This document shows positions 15,605-24,780 of a DNA stretch of 64,000 nucleotides, one piece after another; the first letter of the stretch is position 1, and each line of letters opens with the position of its first letter. Under the pieces are notes generated by a model. That model searched no databases. It had not been told where the DNA came from and worked only from the letters and a program-made list of their open reading frames with translations. This stretch comes from Chitinophaga ginsengisegetis (GTDB taxonomy: Bacteria; Bacteroidota; Bacteroidia; Chitinophagales; Chitinophagaceae), in contig NZ_FUZZ01000001.1 in assembly GCF_900168065.1 (NCBI RefSeq), positions 2,724,623-2,788,622 of the forward strand, read 5' to 3'. A program made the position numbers and the translations under genes.

Positions 15605-16492
15605 ATGCAAATTTTAGACGGTAAACTCGTTTCTGAGGCTATAAAGGCCCAATTAGCCGCACAGGTGGCTGAATTGAAGGCAGCTGGGAAAAAGGTCCCT
15701 CACCTGGCAGCCATATTGGTAGGTAATAATCCGGCAAGTGAAACCTACGTAGCATCCAAAGTAAAATCATGTGCAGAATGCGGTTACAATTCCACCCTCC
15801 TGCGTTTTGATGCGCAGATCTCTGAAAAGCATCTGCTGGACCAGATCATTCTGCTGAATGAAAATCCGGATGTGGATGGTATCCTTGTACAATTACCTTT
15901 ACCAAAACATATCAATGAAGAGCTGGTGATCAACACCATTGATCCGAGCAAAGATGTGGATGGTTTCCATCCCATGAACGTAGGTAAAATGGTAAGTGGT
16001 TTACCTGCTTTTATTCCTGCTACTCCTTATGGTATTATGCTGATGCTGGAGCATTACAACATTCCGACCAAAGGAAAACACGCAGTAGTAATAGGTCGCA
16101 GCCATATTGTAGGCACGCCTATGAGCATTTTGCTGAGCCGCAATACCAATCCAGGTAACTGTACCGTTACCCTTACCCATTCCCAGACGCATAACCTGGC
16201 TGAAATTTGCCGTCAGGCAGATATCATCATTGCCGCTATCGGCAGACCGGATTTTGTAACAGCGGATATGGTGAAAGAAGGCGCTGTAATTGTGGATGTA
16301 GGTATTAACCGTGTGGAAGATGCCACCAGGAAAAGCGGGTTCCGCCTGAAAGGTGACGTGAAGTTTGACGAAGTAGCGCCTAAATGCAGCTACATCAGCC
16401 CGGTACCGGGTGGCGTAGGTCCGATGACGATTGCCGCTTTGCTCAAAAACACCTATCACGCCACTATTGGCTTGAAAGGAAGTATGAATTAA
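15605..16492 (+). CDS. folD: Bifunctional methylene-THF dehydrogenase/cyclohydrolase FolD
   Basis: Oxidises 5,10-methylene-tetrahydrofolate with NADP and hydrolyses the product to 10-formyl-THF, feeding purine and formyl-Met-tRNA synthesis. The 295-residue protein carries the active-site segment [13 protein letters not shown] with the catalytic Lys, the DVDGFHP substrate motif, the Rossmann segment [13 protein letters not shown] and the C-terminal [15 protein letters not shown]. The start [10 protein letters not shown] matches family N-termini. It ends 4 bases before a tRNA remnant on the other strand. Confidence 0.96.
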   Translation: MQILDGKLVSEAIKAQLAAQVAELKAAGKKVPHLAAILVGNNPASETYVASKVKSCAECGYNSTLLRFDAQISEKHLLDQIILLNENPDVDGILVQLPLPKHINEELVINTIDPSKDVDGFHPMNVGKMVSGLPAFIPATPYGIMLMLEHYNIPTKGKHAVVIGRSHIVGTPMSILLSRNTNPGNCTVTLTHSQTHNLAEICRQADIIIAAIGRPDFVTADMVKEGAVIVDVGINRVEDATRKSGFRLKGDVKFDEVAPKCSYISPVPGGVGPMTIAALLKNTYHATIGLKGSMN

Positions 16493-16494
16493 TC

Positions 16495-16530
16495 TGCGGA
16501 GAGTCAGGGATTCGAACCCGTGAGGTTTGA
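16495..16530 (-). tRNA. Truncated 3' end of a tRNA (Ser-like), not functional
   Basis: On the minus strand, 16530 to 16495 reads as the last third of a tRNA: a T-arm with GGGTTCGAATCCC, then an acceptor strand ACTCTCC and discriminator G. An acceptor ending CTCTCCG is usual for tRNA-Ser, whose 5' end would be GGAGAG. Upstream (16531-16585) there is no anticodon arm, D-arm or 5' acceptor strand, and only the three inner T-stem pairs form. It is best read as a remnant, such as an old attachment site of an element inserted in a tRNA gene. Confidence 0.55.
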
Positions 16531-16585
16531 AAATAGAATTAAATATAGCCGGAACTAAAAAAACCGGACCTTTGTGAAGTAAGTC

Positions 16586-17212
16586 ATGTCTGTAACAACA
16601 ATAAATATTAGTACCGATACCCTCCCGCTGATGGAGCGCTTTTACACAATCCAGGGTGAAGGCTACCATCAGGGGCGGGCTGCCTATTTCATCAGACTGG
16701 GTGGTTGTGATGTGGGTTGTGTGTGGTGTGATGTAAAAGACAGCTGGGATGCTGATAAGCATCCGCAGGTAGCCGTGTCCGATATTGTAACCGAAGCAGC
16801 GGCCTATCCCGGCCGTATTGCAGTGGTTACCGGTGGTGAGCCATTGCTTCATAACCTCGATGCACTTACCCGTTCCCTGCACAAACAGGGTTTTCACACA
16901 CATATTGAAACCTCCGGTTCTTCCCCGCTCAGTGGCAAATGGGACTGGATTACTTTATCGCCCAAAAAGTTCAAGGCGCCCCTGCCGGAAATCTGCAAGG
17001 CCGCGCATGAACTGAAAGTAGTGATCTTTAATAAAACGGATTTTGCCTGGGCAGAAAAATATGCTGCCTTAGCCGGTAAGCATTGTAAGCTGTACCTGCA
17101 GCCCGAATGGGAACGCAGCGCAGAAATGACGCCGCTGATAACAGAGTATATCAAGGATCATCCGGAATGGACCATGTCATTGCAGATCCATAAGTATATT
17201 AATGTTCCATAG
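16586..17212 (+). CDS. queE: 7-carboxy-7-deazaguanine synthase QueE
   Basis: Radical-SAM enzyme converting 6-carboxytetrahydropterin to 7-carboxy-7-deazaguanine, the third step towards queuosine. The 208-residue protein has the cluster motif C-x3-C-x2-C in LGGCDVGCVWCD (about residues 40-48), preceded by MERFYTIQGEGYHQG, and followed by VVTGGEPLL (SAM-binding GGE), HIETSG and the C-terminal LQIHKYINVP typical of the family. It works between QueD and later steps that lead to Tgt, both encoded in this window but not adjacent. The one-mismatch box GACCTTTG lies 14 bases before the ATG. Confidence 0.95.
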   Translation: MSVTTINISTDTLPLMERFYTIQGEGYHQGRAAYFIRLGGCDVGCVWCDVKDSWDADKHPQVAVSDIVTEAAAYPGRIAVVTGGEPLLHNLDALTRSLHKQGFHTHIETSGSSPLSGKWDWITLSPKKFKAPLPEICKAAHELKVVIFNKTDFAWAEKYAALAGKHCKLYLQPEWERSAEMTPLITEYIKDHPEWTMSLQIHKYINVP

Positions 17213-17246
17213 ATAATTTGATTTCTGTGAATCTTTAAAAAGTTTT

Positions 17247-17284
17247 TGGGAGATAACGGTGAATAGATTCACTTTTATCTCCCA
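17247..17284 (+). terminator. Stem-loop after queE
   Basis: TGGGAGATA (17247-17255) pairs with TATCTCCCA (17276-17284), with an inner GTGAAT/ATTCAC stem. A T-rich stretch (ATATTTTT) follows shortly after. Likely intrinsic terminator of queE. Confidence 0.65.
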
Positions 17285-17355
17285 TTATATTTTTAACACT
17301 TTATCGCTGTACTATTCTCATAGTATTTTCGTTAATTACATTGCGAATACATACT

Positions 17356-19248
17356 ATGAAAAAGACCTCCCTGTTAATACTGAGTTGCCTGCTGGGCTTC
17401 GGGCTGCTGTTGCAGGCCCAGACAGTTACCTATGAAAACGCCCCTAAAAAAGCCAAAGCCAGTTTTGACCGCGCCATTGATGCCGTAAGAACTTACCAGA
17501 CAAAAGCTGCTATCGGATTTCTGCAGGATGCCATTAAAACGGCGCCCGGATTTACTGATGCATACGGACAAATGGGCTTGTGTTATGTGGAGCTGAAAGA
17601 TTATGCAGCAGCCACCTCCGCATTTGAGAAGCTAAAACAACTGGATAGCAGCGGGCTGCGGCCGGTAATGGTACCTTATTCAAAAGCGATGGCAGGCACA
17701 GGGAATTTCGTAGGTGCGTTACAGTTAATCAATCAATACATTGCGTCCATCAAATCGAAAAGTGCAAATGCTGAGAAGCTGAAAGTTAATTATGAATTTG
17801 CCGTAAACAACAACCGGCAGGCCGTGCCATTCCACCCGGAAAACCTGGGTGATCCGGTAAACAGTAAAGATCCGGAATACTTCCCCTCATTAACTATTGA
17901 CAGTAAAACATTGATCTTCACCAGGCGCGTAAATGGCCGCAATGAAGATTTTTATATTACGTACCGGGACAACAACATCTGGTCAGCGGCACAAAACATG
18001 GGTGAACCTGTAAACTCCTCTTTCAATGAAGGCGCACAAAACATTTCACAAGATGGTACCATGCTGGTATTCACAGGCTGCGAATTTCCGGAAGGCAAAG
18101 GCAGCTGCGATCTCTACTACTCGGAAAAAACCGCTTCGGGCTGGACCGCACCAAAGAATATGGGATCGCCCATTAATACACGCGACTGGGAGTCACAACC
18201 CTGCCTCAGCGCCGACAAACAAACGCTTTATTTTGCACGTGAAACACCAGATCATGGTGCAGATATATTTGTAACCAGCCGGCAACCCAACGGACAATGG
18301 AGCGTACCCGAAAGGATGGGGCCCAATATCAATACCAACGGCAGGGAAACCACACCCTTCATCCACGCAGATGGACAAACGCTCTACTTTGCTTCCGACG
18401 GGCATCCGGGATATGGCGGTCTCGACATCTTTTATTCAAGGCGGCAACCCGATGGCAGCTGGGGACCAGCCACCAACCTCGGTTACCCGATCAATACCAT
18501 TGATGAAGACGCCTCGCTGGTAGTAGAAGCAAATGGTAAAACTGCCTACTTCGCCTCCGACCGGTCTGATACCCGCGGCACCCTCGATATTTACCGCTTT
18601 GAACTTTACCCGGAAGCACGCCCCCTGCAAACACTGTACGTAAAAGGCTATGTGTATGATACCCTCACGCACCAACGCTTAACCGCCAGCATAGATATCA
18701 TTGACCTCCAGGGCGGATATAATATCGCTACCGTTAAAACCAATGAAACCGGCGATTACCTCGCGCCACTACCGGTGGGAAAGGATTATGCCATGCACGT
18801 AAACAGGAAAGGATATCTCTTTTACTCAGATAATTTTTCGCTGAAAGAACACAACCCCGGTATCCCTTACGAAAAAAATATTCCGTTGCAGCCACTGGCT
18901 GCCAATGCCAGCATCGTTTTACATAACATCTTCTTCGACAGCAAACAGTATAACCTGAAACCTGAATCGGTAACGGAACTCAACAAGCTGGTGAACCTGT
19001 TAAAGGATAACTCCACCGTAAAAATTGAGATCGCCGGGTATACTGATAACGTAGGTACCGACAAAGACAATCAACTGCTTTCGCAGAACCGCGCCAAAGC
19101 GGTGGTAAGCTACCTCACAGAAAAAGGTATCCCGCTGGATCGCCTTACAGCAAAGGGTTATGGAGAGAATGACCCGGTAGCCACCAACGATACAGAAGAA
19201 GGAAGAGCCGCCAACAGGCGGACGGTGTTCCGGATTATCAGCCTGTAA
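17356..19248 (+). CDS. PorE-like TPR/beta-propeller/OmpA protein
   Basis: 630-residue exported protein with the domain order described for PorE, a type IX secretion component: a signal peptide (MKKTSLLILSCLLGFGLLLQAQ), TPR repeats (about 25-135), PD40-type propeller blades (about 165-400; repeated NxxxxSxDGxTLxFxS patterns such as DGQTLYFASDG), a carboxypeptidase-regulatory-like domain (about 425-500), and an OmpA peptidoglycan-binding domain (about 515-630) with IEIAGYTDNVG and NRAKAVVSYL. The last domain would tether it to the cell wall in the periplasm. Bacteroidota encode several paralogues of this layout, so PorE itself is not certain; the presence of sprA in the window fits a T9SS role. 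The ATG at 17356 precedes the signal peptide, so the TTG at 17341 is rejected. Confidence 0.8.
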   Translation: MKKTSLLILSCLLGFGLLLQAQTVTYENAPKKAKASFDRAIDAVRTYQTKAAIGFLQDAIKTAPGFTDAYGQMGLCYVELKDYAAATSAFEKLKQLDSSGLRPVMVPYSKAMAGTGNFVGALQLINQYIASIKSKSANAEKLKVNYEFAVNNNRQAVPFHPENLGDPVNSKDPEYFPSLTIDSKTLIFTRRVNGRNEDFYITYRDNNIWSAAQNMGEPVNSSFNEGAQNISQDGTMLVFTGCEFPEGKGSCDLYYSEKTASGWTAPKNMGSPINTRDWESQPCLSADKQTLYFARETPDHGADIFVTSRQPNGQWSVPERMGPNINTNGRETTPFIHADGQTLYFASDGHPGYGGLDIFYSRRQPDGSWGPATNLGYPINTIDEDASLVVEANGKTAYFASDRSDTRGTLDIYRFELYPEARPLQTLYVKGYVYDTLTHQRLTASIDIIDLQGGYNIATVKTNETGDYLAPLPVGKDYAMHVNRKGYLFYSDNFSLKEHNPGIPYEKNIPLQPLAANASIVLHNIFFDSKQYNLKPESVTELNKLVNLLKDNSTVKIEIAGYTDNVGTDKDNQLLSQNRAKAVVSYLTEKGIPLDRLTAKGYGENDPVATNDTEEGRAANRRTVFRIISL

Positions 19249-19448
19249 GCGTAGGTTGTCTTTTTCAGGATTAAACTGATTAGGCTGATTACCTTGATTT
19301 TACTTTTTGGATTTTATAAATGATTATAACTGATTAGGGGAGATATAAGCGAATACCCGCTTATATCTCCCCTAATCAGTTATAATCAAAAGTGATCAAA
19401 TCCCTAAATCAGTCTAATCAGTTTAATCCTGAAAAAGACAACCTACGC
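19249..19448. repeat. 200-bp nested palindrome between convergent genes
   Basis: The outer arms 19249-19283 and 19414-19448 are perfectly complementary over 35 bases (from GCGTAGGTTGTC to AACTGATTAG). The inner arms 19321-19351 and 19358-19388 are perfectly complementary over 31 bases around a 6-base loop. The stretches between them are partly complementary. It starts at the base after the PorE-like stop codon and ends 17 bases before the acid phosphatase stop, so it can act as a bidirectional terminator, but its length and perfect arms far exceed the other terminators here. No transposase or target duplication is seen. Confidence 0.85.
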
Positions 19449-19465
19449 GTTGATCCCTTCGCATA

Positions 19466-20272
19466 TTAGTAGTTGCGCAACCTGCTTTGCAGAATAGAAT
19501 CTTTTTGCTGCGTGGTTAATTTATACTGGAAGTTGTACAATGCTCCTTCCCAGTCGCCATACATGGGATTGGGCAATACAATATACCGGCTGCCGAAGTT
19601 GGAGGTTGCCTGTAACACCGCTGTATTTCTTTCTTCAAAAGGTTTTTTGTCGAACGTAGCGGAGAAGTCGCCGAGGTTATCGCCAAACAGCATTACAATT
19701 TCATACTGCTGCAATACCTGTTGCCGGCGGGGTTCTTTGCCGGAGGTAGTGGTTTTCAGCAGCAGGTGCTGATCATCAGCATCGGGGAACTGGTAGCGCT
19801 GCAGGTTTTGCAAGGTAACGGCTCTTTCGCTTTCGGCCCTGTTGGTGATATAAAATACTTTTACGCCTTTGGAAGCTGCATACTTAAAAAAGGAAGGTGC
19901 GCCGGGAACGGTGTCTGCGGCGACTTTGGCGGTCCATTCCATCCAGCTTTTATCATCGTAGGTTTTACCTGCCAATGCCTGGTGCACAGAGTAGGGGCTG
20001 TTATCCAACACGGTTTCGTCGATGTCTGTAACTACTGCCAGTGGTTTGCTGCCTTTGGCGGCGAGGTATTGATCGAGGCGGAGCGCAGCCAGTTGGTATG
20101 CCTGCAGGCACAATGCCTTGTATTCGCCGGACTGTTGCTGCCATAGTGCGGCCCATGCCGGCCCACCGGGAATCAGTTGAGATCCGGTGTTCTTTTCTGC
20201 TACGGGCCGGGTAGTTTTACAGGCAAACAATCCTGCTGCCATTACGCCTGTCAGTATCCATTTCATCTTCAT
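19466..20272 (-). CDS. Acid phosphatase lipoprotein, e(P4)/class B-like HAD family
   Basis: 268-residue lipoprotein: MKWILTGVMAAGLFACK is a signal peptide with lipobox LFAC, so it is expected to be anchored in the envelope. The HAD catalytic motif is clear in AVVTDIDETVLDN, where the first Asp is the nucleophile, then FYITNRAES (motif II region) and MLFGDNLGDFS (motif III/IV acidic pair). Relatives include Haemophilus lipoprotein e(P4), which dephosphorylates nucleotides such as NMN outside the cell. Start is ATG 20272 or 20266; the TTG at 20296 would add a non-signal extension. Confidence 0.88.
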   Translation of the reverse strand: MKMKWILTGVMAAGLFACKTTRPVAEKNTGSQLIPGGPAWAALWQQQSGEYKALCLQAYQLAALRLDQYLAAKGSKPLAVVTDIDETVLDNSPYSVHQALAGKTYDDKSWMEWTAKVAADTVPGAPSFFKYAASKGVKVFYITNRAESERAVTLQNLQRYQFPDADDQHLLLKTTTSGKEPRRQQVLQQYEIVMLFGDNLGDFSATFDKKPFEERNTAVLQATSNFGSRYIVLPNPMYGDWEGALYNFQYKLTTQQKDSILQSRLRNY

Positions 20273-20364
20273 AAAAATATCCGTTGGTAGCTGCAAAAAT
20301 AATTCATGCTGTGCAGAAAAAGTGCCGCGGGAAAATTGTAAATTATGCGGAAATATTGTTTGTT

Positions 20365-21474
20365 ATGCCCCAGGAACTCATGTATCAACTGGCATTAACC
20401 CGTATTCCCCTGATCGGCGATGTAATTGTAAAAAAACTGCTGGAGCATTTCGGCAGCGCCGGTAATATTTTCAACGCGCGGAAACAGGAGCTGGAAAGAA
20501 TTGAAACGGTAGGCGCCATCAGGGCCGCCGCTATCCGTAATTTCCGTGATTTTGCGGAGATAGAAAATGAAATCAGTTTTATGGAGAAGTACAGGATACA
20601 GCCATTATTTTGTACAGACCCGGCGTATCCGCAGCGATTGCTTCATTGCTACGACAATCCGGCGATGTTGTATTACAAAGGCAACGCTTCGCTGAATGCC
20701 ATGCGGATGATCAATATTGTGGGCACGCGGCATCCTTCCGCCTACGGAAAGAGTGTTTGCGAAACATTGGTTAAAGGACTCTCTGAGGCGGGGATTACCA
20801 TTGTGAGTGGTTTGGCCTATGGTATTGACATCATTGCCCATAAAACGGCCTTAAAAGCCCAAATACCTACTATCGGGGTGCTGGCACACGGGCTGGACCG
20901 GATCTATCCGCCGGCGCATAAACAGGTGGCAGTGCAAATGCTGGAGCAGGGCGGACTGCTCACCGACTTCCCGAGCCAAACCATGCCCGACCGGCAAAAC
21001 TTTCCCAAGCGGAACCGGATCGTGGCCGGGATCTGCGACGCCACTATAGTGATAGAAAGCGGGATGCGCGGCGGATCGCTGATTACAGCGGATCTGGCCA
21101 ATGGCTACAACCGCGATGTGTTTTGTATTCCCGGCAGGCTTCATGATCCCCAGTCTGCCGGCTGTAACTACCTGATCAAACAAAACAAAGCCGCCCTGCT
21201 CACAGGCCCCGAAGATGTGCTGGCACTCATGGGCTGGCAGGAGAAAACCGCTGCCGGCAAGGCTCCGGTGGTGCAGCCTGGGTTATTTCCGGAGTTAGGC
21301 GAGGACGAACAGCTGATTATGTCGCTTTTCCGGGAAAAATCGCAGCGGCACCTCGAAGAATTGTACCTGCAAACCCGTTTATCCGGGAGCCAGGTAGCCA
21401 CCGCCGTGTTCAACCTGGAAATGCAAAGTGTGCTCAGAAGCTTACCCGGACAGCTTTACGAGCTGGTTTGTTAA
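20365..21474 (+). CDS. dprA: DNA-processing protein DprA
   Basis: Loads RecA onto incoming single-stranded DNA during natural transformation. The 369-residue protein has an N-terminal helix-hairpin part (LTRIPLIGDVIVKKLLEHFG), the Rossmann-like DNA-binding core with INIVGTRHPSAYG and SGLAYGIDIIAHKTAL, the FPKRNRIVAGI and GSLITADLANGYNRDVF segments, and a C-terminal winged helix (HLEELYLQTRLSGSQVATAV). The ATG at 20365 (MPQELMYQLAL) is preferred to an upstream TTG because the extra 27 codons are unlike the family. A box with one extra base (TATTGTTTG) stands just upstream. Confidence 0.95.
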   Translation: MPQELMYQLALTRIPLIGDVIVKKLLEHFGSAGNIFNARKQELERIETVGAIRAAAIRNFRDFAEIENEISFMEKYRIQPLFCTDPAYPQRLLHCYDNPAMLYYKGNASLNAMRMINIVGTRHPSAYGKSVCETLVKGLSEAGITIVSGLAYGIDIIAHKTALKAQIPTIGVLAHGLDRIYPPAHKQVAVQMLEQGGLLTDFPSQTMPDRQNFPKRNRIVAGICDATIVIESGMRGGSLITADLANGYNRDVFCIPGRLHDPQSAGCNYLIKQNKAALLTGPEDVLALMGWQEKTAAGKAPVVQPGLFPELGEDEQLIMSLFREKSQRHLEELYLQTRLSGSQVATAVFNLEMQSVLRSLPGQLYELVC

Positions 21475-21539
21475 TGATTTATTAACAACCGGGCGGGCCC
21501 GGTGGAGAGTGATTATTTTATTTATTGGGTAATTAGGTG

Positions 21540-21547
21540 TACATTTG
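21540..21547 (+). promoter_or_regulatory. Promoter -7 box for guaB
   Basis: TACATTTG matches TAnnTTTG, 36 bases before the guaB ATG. No clear -33 TTTG is seen at the usual spacing. Confidence 0.6.
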
Positions 21548-21583
21548 CGTGCAATTATTTTTTAACTGATTAATAGTTGCATC

Positions 21584-23056
21584 ATGCCTGCGGGAAAATC
21601 TAAACCCAAATTTGTAGCTGACGGACTTACATTCGATGATGTGCTCCTGGTACCGGCCTACTCTGAAGTTCTGCCTAAAGAAGTAAATCTCTCTACGCAA
21701 TTAACAAAAAACATACGTCTGAATATACCAATGGTATCTGCAGCGATGGATACTGTTACAGAAGCAACGCTGGCGATTGCGCTGGCGAGGGAAGGCGGAA
21801 TAGGTATTCTCCACAAGAACATGAGCATCGAACGGCAAGCCGAAATGGTAAGACGTGTAAAGCGCAGCGAAAGCGGAATGATCATTGATCCCGTTACGCT
21901 GAAGGTGGATGCTACCATCGGAGAAGCGCTGCGACTGATGAAAGAAAACGGTATCGGCGGTATTCCCATCATTGATGACCACAACAAACTAGTAGGCATC
22001 CTGACAAACAGGGACTTACGGTTTGAAAAAAATAAAAAACGCCTTGTAAAAGAAGTAATGACCAGCGAAAACCTGATCACTGCTCCGGAAGGCACTGACC
22101 TGAAAAAGGCAGAAAAAATTCTCCAGCAATATAAAATCGAAAAATTACCGGTTGTTAACAAGCAGGGCAAACTGGCAGGATTGATCACTTACCGTGACAT
22201 CCTTCAGCTGACCAGCTACCCCAATGCAGTAAAAGACGAATTTGGCCGTTTACTGGTGGGTGCAGCATTAGGTATTACTGCCGATTTGCTGGAACGCGCA
22301 CAGGCTTTGATCAATGTAGGTGTGGATGTGGTTTGCCTGGATAGCTCCCACGGTCATTCTATTGCCGTATTGAACAACCTGAAGAAATTAAAGAAAACAT
22401 TCCCTAAACTGCAGGTGATTGCAGGTAACGTAGCTACCGCAGAAGGCGCACTGGCACTGGCACAGGCAGGAGCCGATGCAGTAAAAGTAGGTGTAGGACC
22501 TGGTTCTATCTGTACTACCCGTATCGTTACAGGAGCAGGTTTCCCGCAACTTTCCGCTGTAATGGAAGCCGCTGATGCATTGAAGAAACTGGGTATCCCG
22601 GTAATTGCAGATGGTGGTATCCGTTATACCGGCGACATGGTGAAAGCCCTTGCCGCTGGCGCTTCTACCATCATGGCAGGATCTATTTTTGCAGGAGTGG
22701 AAGAAAGCCCCGGGGAAACGATCATTTACGAAGGACGTAAATTCAAATCTTACCGTGGTATGGGTTCTATCGAAGCCATGCAGGAAGGTAGTAAAGACCG
22801 TTACTTCCAGGATGAAGATGATATCAAGAAACTGGTACCGGAAGGTATCGTAGGCCGTGTTCCATACAAAGGCATGTTGTCTGAAATAGTACAGCAATTT
22901 GTAGGTGGTTTAAGGGCTGGTATGGGTCTTACCGGTTCCAAAGATATCAAAGCATTACAGGGAGCGCAGTTTGTAAAAATTACGGCTGCTACCGTAAAGG
23001 AAAACCACCCGCATGATGTGGTGATCACAAAGGAAGCACCTAACTACAGCAGATAA
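21584..23056 (+). CDS. guaB: Inosine-5'-monophosphate dehydrogenase
   Basis: Oxidises IMP to XMP with NAD, the committed step to guanine nucleotides. The 490-residue length is standard. The N-terminus [16 protein letters not shown] begins the TIM barrel; two CBS domains are inserted at about residues 95-215; the catalytic loop GPGSICTTR carries Cys310; [11 protein letters not shown] and the flap motif YRGMGS follow. It has its own promoter and a classical terminator, so it appears monocistronic. Confidence 0.97.
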   Translation: MPAGKSKPKFVADGLTFDDVLLVPAYSEVLPKEVNLSTQLTKNIRLNIPMVSAAMDTVTEATLAIALAREGGIGILHKNMSIERQAEMVRRVKRSESGMIIDPVTLKVDATIGEALRLMKENGIGGIPIIDDHNKLVGILTNRDLRFEKNKKRLVKEVMTSENLITAPEGTDLKKAEKILQQYKIEKLPVVNKQGKLAGLITYRDILQLTSYPNAVKDEFGRLLVGAALGITADLLERAQALINVGVDVVCLDSSHGHSIAVLNNLKKLKKTFPKLQVIAGNVATAEGALALAQAGADAVKVGVGPGSICTTRIVTGAGFPQLSAVMEAADALKKLGIPVIADGGIRYTGDMVKALAAGASTIMAGSIFAGVEESPGETIIYEGRKFKSYRGMGSIEAMQEGSKDRYFQDEDDIKKLVPEGIVGRVPYKGMLSEIVQQFVGGLRAGMGLTGSKDIKALQGAQFVKITAATVKENHPHDVVITKEAPNYSR

Positions 23057-23074
23057 GCAACACTTTAAATACAA

Positions 23075-23105
23075 ACGCCTGGTATGAAAGTACCGGGCGT
23101 TTTTG
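23075..23105 (+). terminator. Intrinsic terminator of guaB
   Basis: ACGCCTGGTA (23075-23084) pairs with TACCGGGCGT (23091-23100) with one G-U pair, followed directly by TTTTG. Confidence 0.85.
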
Positions 23106-23166
23106 TTTTCAGTAATTCCGCGCTTATCTTCGTCGTAATTCGTAATTCATAATCCGCAATGCTTAA

Positions 23167-24780
23167 ATGAAGAAGCCTTACCTGTTGCTGAGTATATTGA
23201 GTGGTTTGATTTGCTGGCTTGCCTGGCCCACCCTGCCGCTTACCCCGCTTATTTTCATCGCCTTTACGCCCTTATTGTATATCAGCGATAAGGTGCAGCA
23301 CCGCTGGAAATATTTTGGTCTTCTTTTCCTGGCTTTCCTCGTTTGGAACGTAGCATCCACCTGGTGGGTGGGCAATACCACCCTTCCGCTGAGCGGTGTT
23401 TTTGCCAATTGCTTCAACGCCCTGCTGATGAGTATTCCCTGGCTGGGTTTCAAAAATACGAAGCGGAAATTGCCGGAGTCAGTGTCTTATTTTGCCTTGA
23501 TCGTATATTGGTTAACGTTTGAATACATTCATCAGACCTGGGAATTCAGCTGGCCGTGGCTGGTGCTTGGCCATGCCTTTGCGCTGCGGCCGGGATGGAT
23601 CCAGTGGTATGAGTATACCGGTACCAGCGGAGGTACTTTCTGGGTGTTGTTAGCCAACGTTGTTATTTACAATGTATGGAAACGGGCCCGCCTATACGAT
23701 TTTACCTGGAAACAGATCCTGTTGGGAGAAAGCTGGAAGCCCCTGCTGGTGATTGGGTTACCGCTGATTATTTCTGCCTTTATATCTGCACCGGCAGATA
23801 ACCCTGCCCGGAAAACAGAGATCGTGATTGTGCAGCCGAATATAGATCCCTATGATGAAAAGTTCAGCGCCGGATCGGCGATGGAGCAGCTTGGCAAATT
23901 TTTACATCTCACTGAAGAAAAAGCGGATAGCAATACCCGTTATATTATATGGCCGGAAACGGCATTGTTCCCACAGGGAGCATGGGAACATGAGCTGAAC
24001 TATCAGCCGGAAATTATCGCTGTCCGTGAAATGCTGCGTAAATACCCGAAGGCAAAGCTCATCAGCGGTGCAGCTACCATGAAACGCTACACTACTACCG
24101 ATGAAATACCCAATACCGCCCGGACCATGAATGACGGCACCCGTTGGGATGCCTACAATAGCGCCATACAGGTAGATACATCCCGCAATATCCAGGTGTA
24201 TCACAAATATGAGCTGGTGCCCGGCGCCGAACTGGTGCCCTATGTAGGTTATTTATCGTTTATGCAGAGCGTTGCGCTGGATTTTGGCGGTATCTCAGGT
24301 AGTTATGGCAGGATGCCGGGTGTGGAAATGTTCACCAATCCGCAGGACAGCATCAACGTATTTCCTGTAATCTGTTATGAATCTGTGTTTAGCAATTACA
24401 TGGCCACCCATATTAAACCCGGTGCTAATTTATTAGTCATTATAACCAACGACGGATGGTGGGGAAACACCGAAGGACACCGGCAGCATTTACAGTATGC
24501 CCGGATCCGCGCCATTGAAACCCGGCGCTGGATAGCCCGGTGTGCCAATACCGGTATATCGGCCGTGATAGACCCATCGGGGAACGTCCATCAGCCGCAG
24601 CCCTATTGGAAAGAAGCTGTTTTTAAAGCAACTGTAACACCGGAGGCAGGTATTACGTTCTATGTAAAAAATGGTGACCTGGTTTCCAAAGCAGCACTAA
24701 TATTTTGTATCTTGTTAGTGGTACATGCTTTTATTTCACGATTTATTCCCGGCTTAAGACATGCGGAAATCAATCAATAA
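23167..24780 (+). CDS. lnt: Apolipoprotein N-acyltransferase
   Basis: Transfers a third acyl chain to the N-terminal cysteine of lipoproteins in the inner membrane. The 537-residue protein has about six N-terminal membrane segments and a last one near the C-terminus, with a periplasmic nitrilase-like domain between. The catalytic triad is visible: Glu264 in IIWPETALFP, Lys347 in YHKYELVPGAE and Cys403 in PVICYESVF. The 3' end overlaps the alpha/beta hydrolase start by 20 bases, implying co-transcription. ATTACG-type repeats lie directly upstream of the ATG (23131-23160). Confidence 0.95.
   Translation: MKKPYLLLSILSGLICWLAWPTLPLTPLIFIAFTPLLYISDKVQHRWKYFGLLFLAFLVWNVASTWWVGNTTLPLSGVFANCFNALLMSIPWLGFKNTKRKLPESVSYFALIVYWLTFEYIHQTWEFSWPWLVLGHAFALRPGWIQWYEYTGTSGGTFWVLLANVVIYNVWKRARLYDFTWKQILLGESWKPLLVIGLPLIISAFISAPADNPARKTEIVIVQPNIDPYDEKFSAGSAMEQLGKFLHLTEEKADSNTRYIIWPETALFPQGAWEHELNYQPEIIAVREMLRKYPKAKLISGAATMKRYTTTDEIPNTARTMNDGTRWDAYNSAIQVDTSRNIQVYHKYELVPGAELVPYVGYLSFMQSVALDFGGISGSYGRMPGVEMFTNPQDSINVFPVICYESVFSNYMATHIKPGANLLVIITNDGWWGNTEGHRQHLQYARIRAIETRRWIARCANTGISAVIDPSGNVHQPQPYWKEAVFKATVTPEAGITFYVKNGDLVSKAALIFCILLVVHAFISRFIPGLRHAEINQ

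Noticed and set aside
16001..16903. 300-codon open frame on the minus strand across folD and queE
   Set aside because: It covers two well-identified genes and the tRNA remnant; composition is rich in Cys, His and Tyr as expected from reversed coding DNA.
19249..19448. Insertion sequence at the nested palindrome
   Set aside because: There is no transposase frame inside and no target-site duplication at the ends.
20284..20364. Longer dprA start from an upstream TTG
   Set aside because: The added 27 codons run back into the divergent promoter region and do not resemble DprA.
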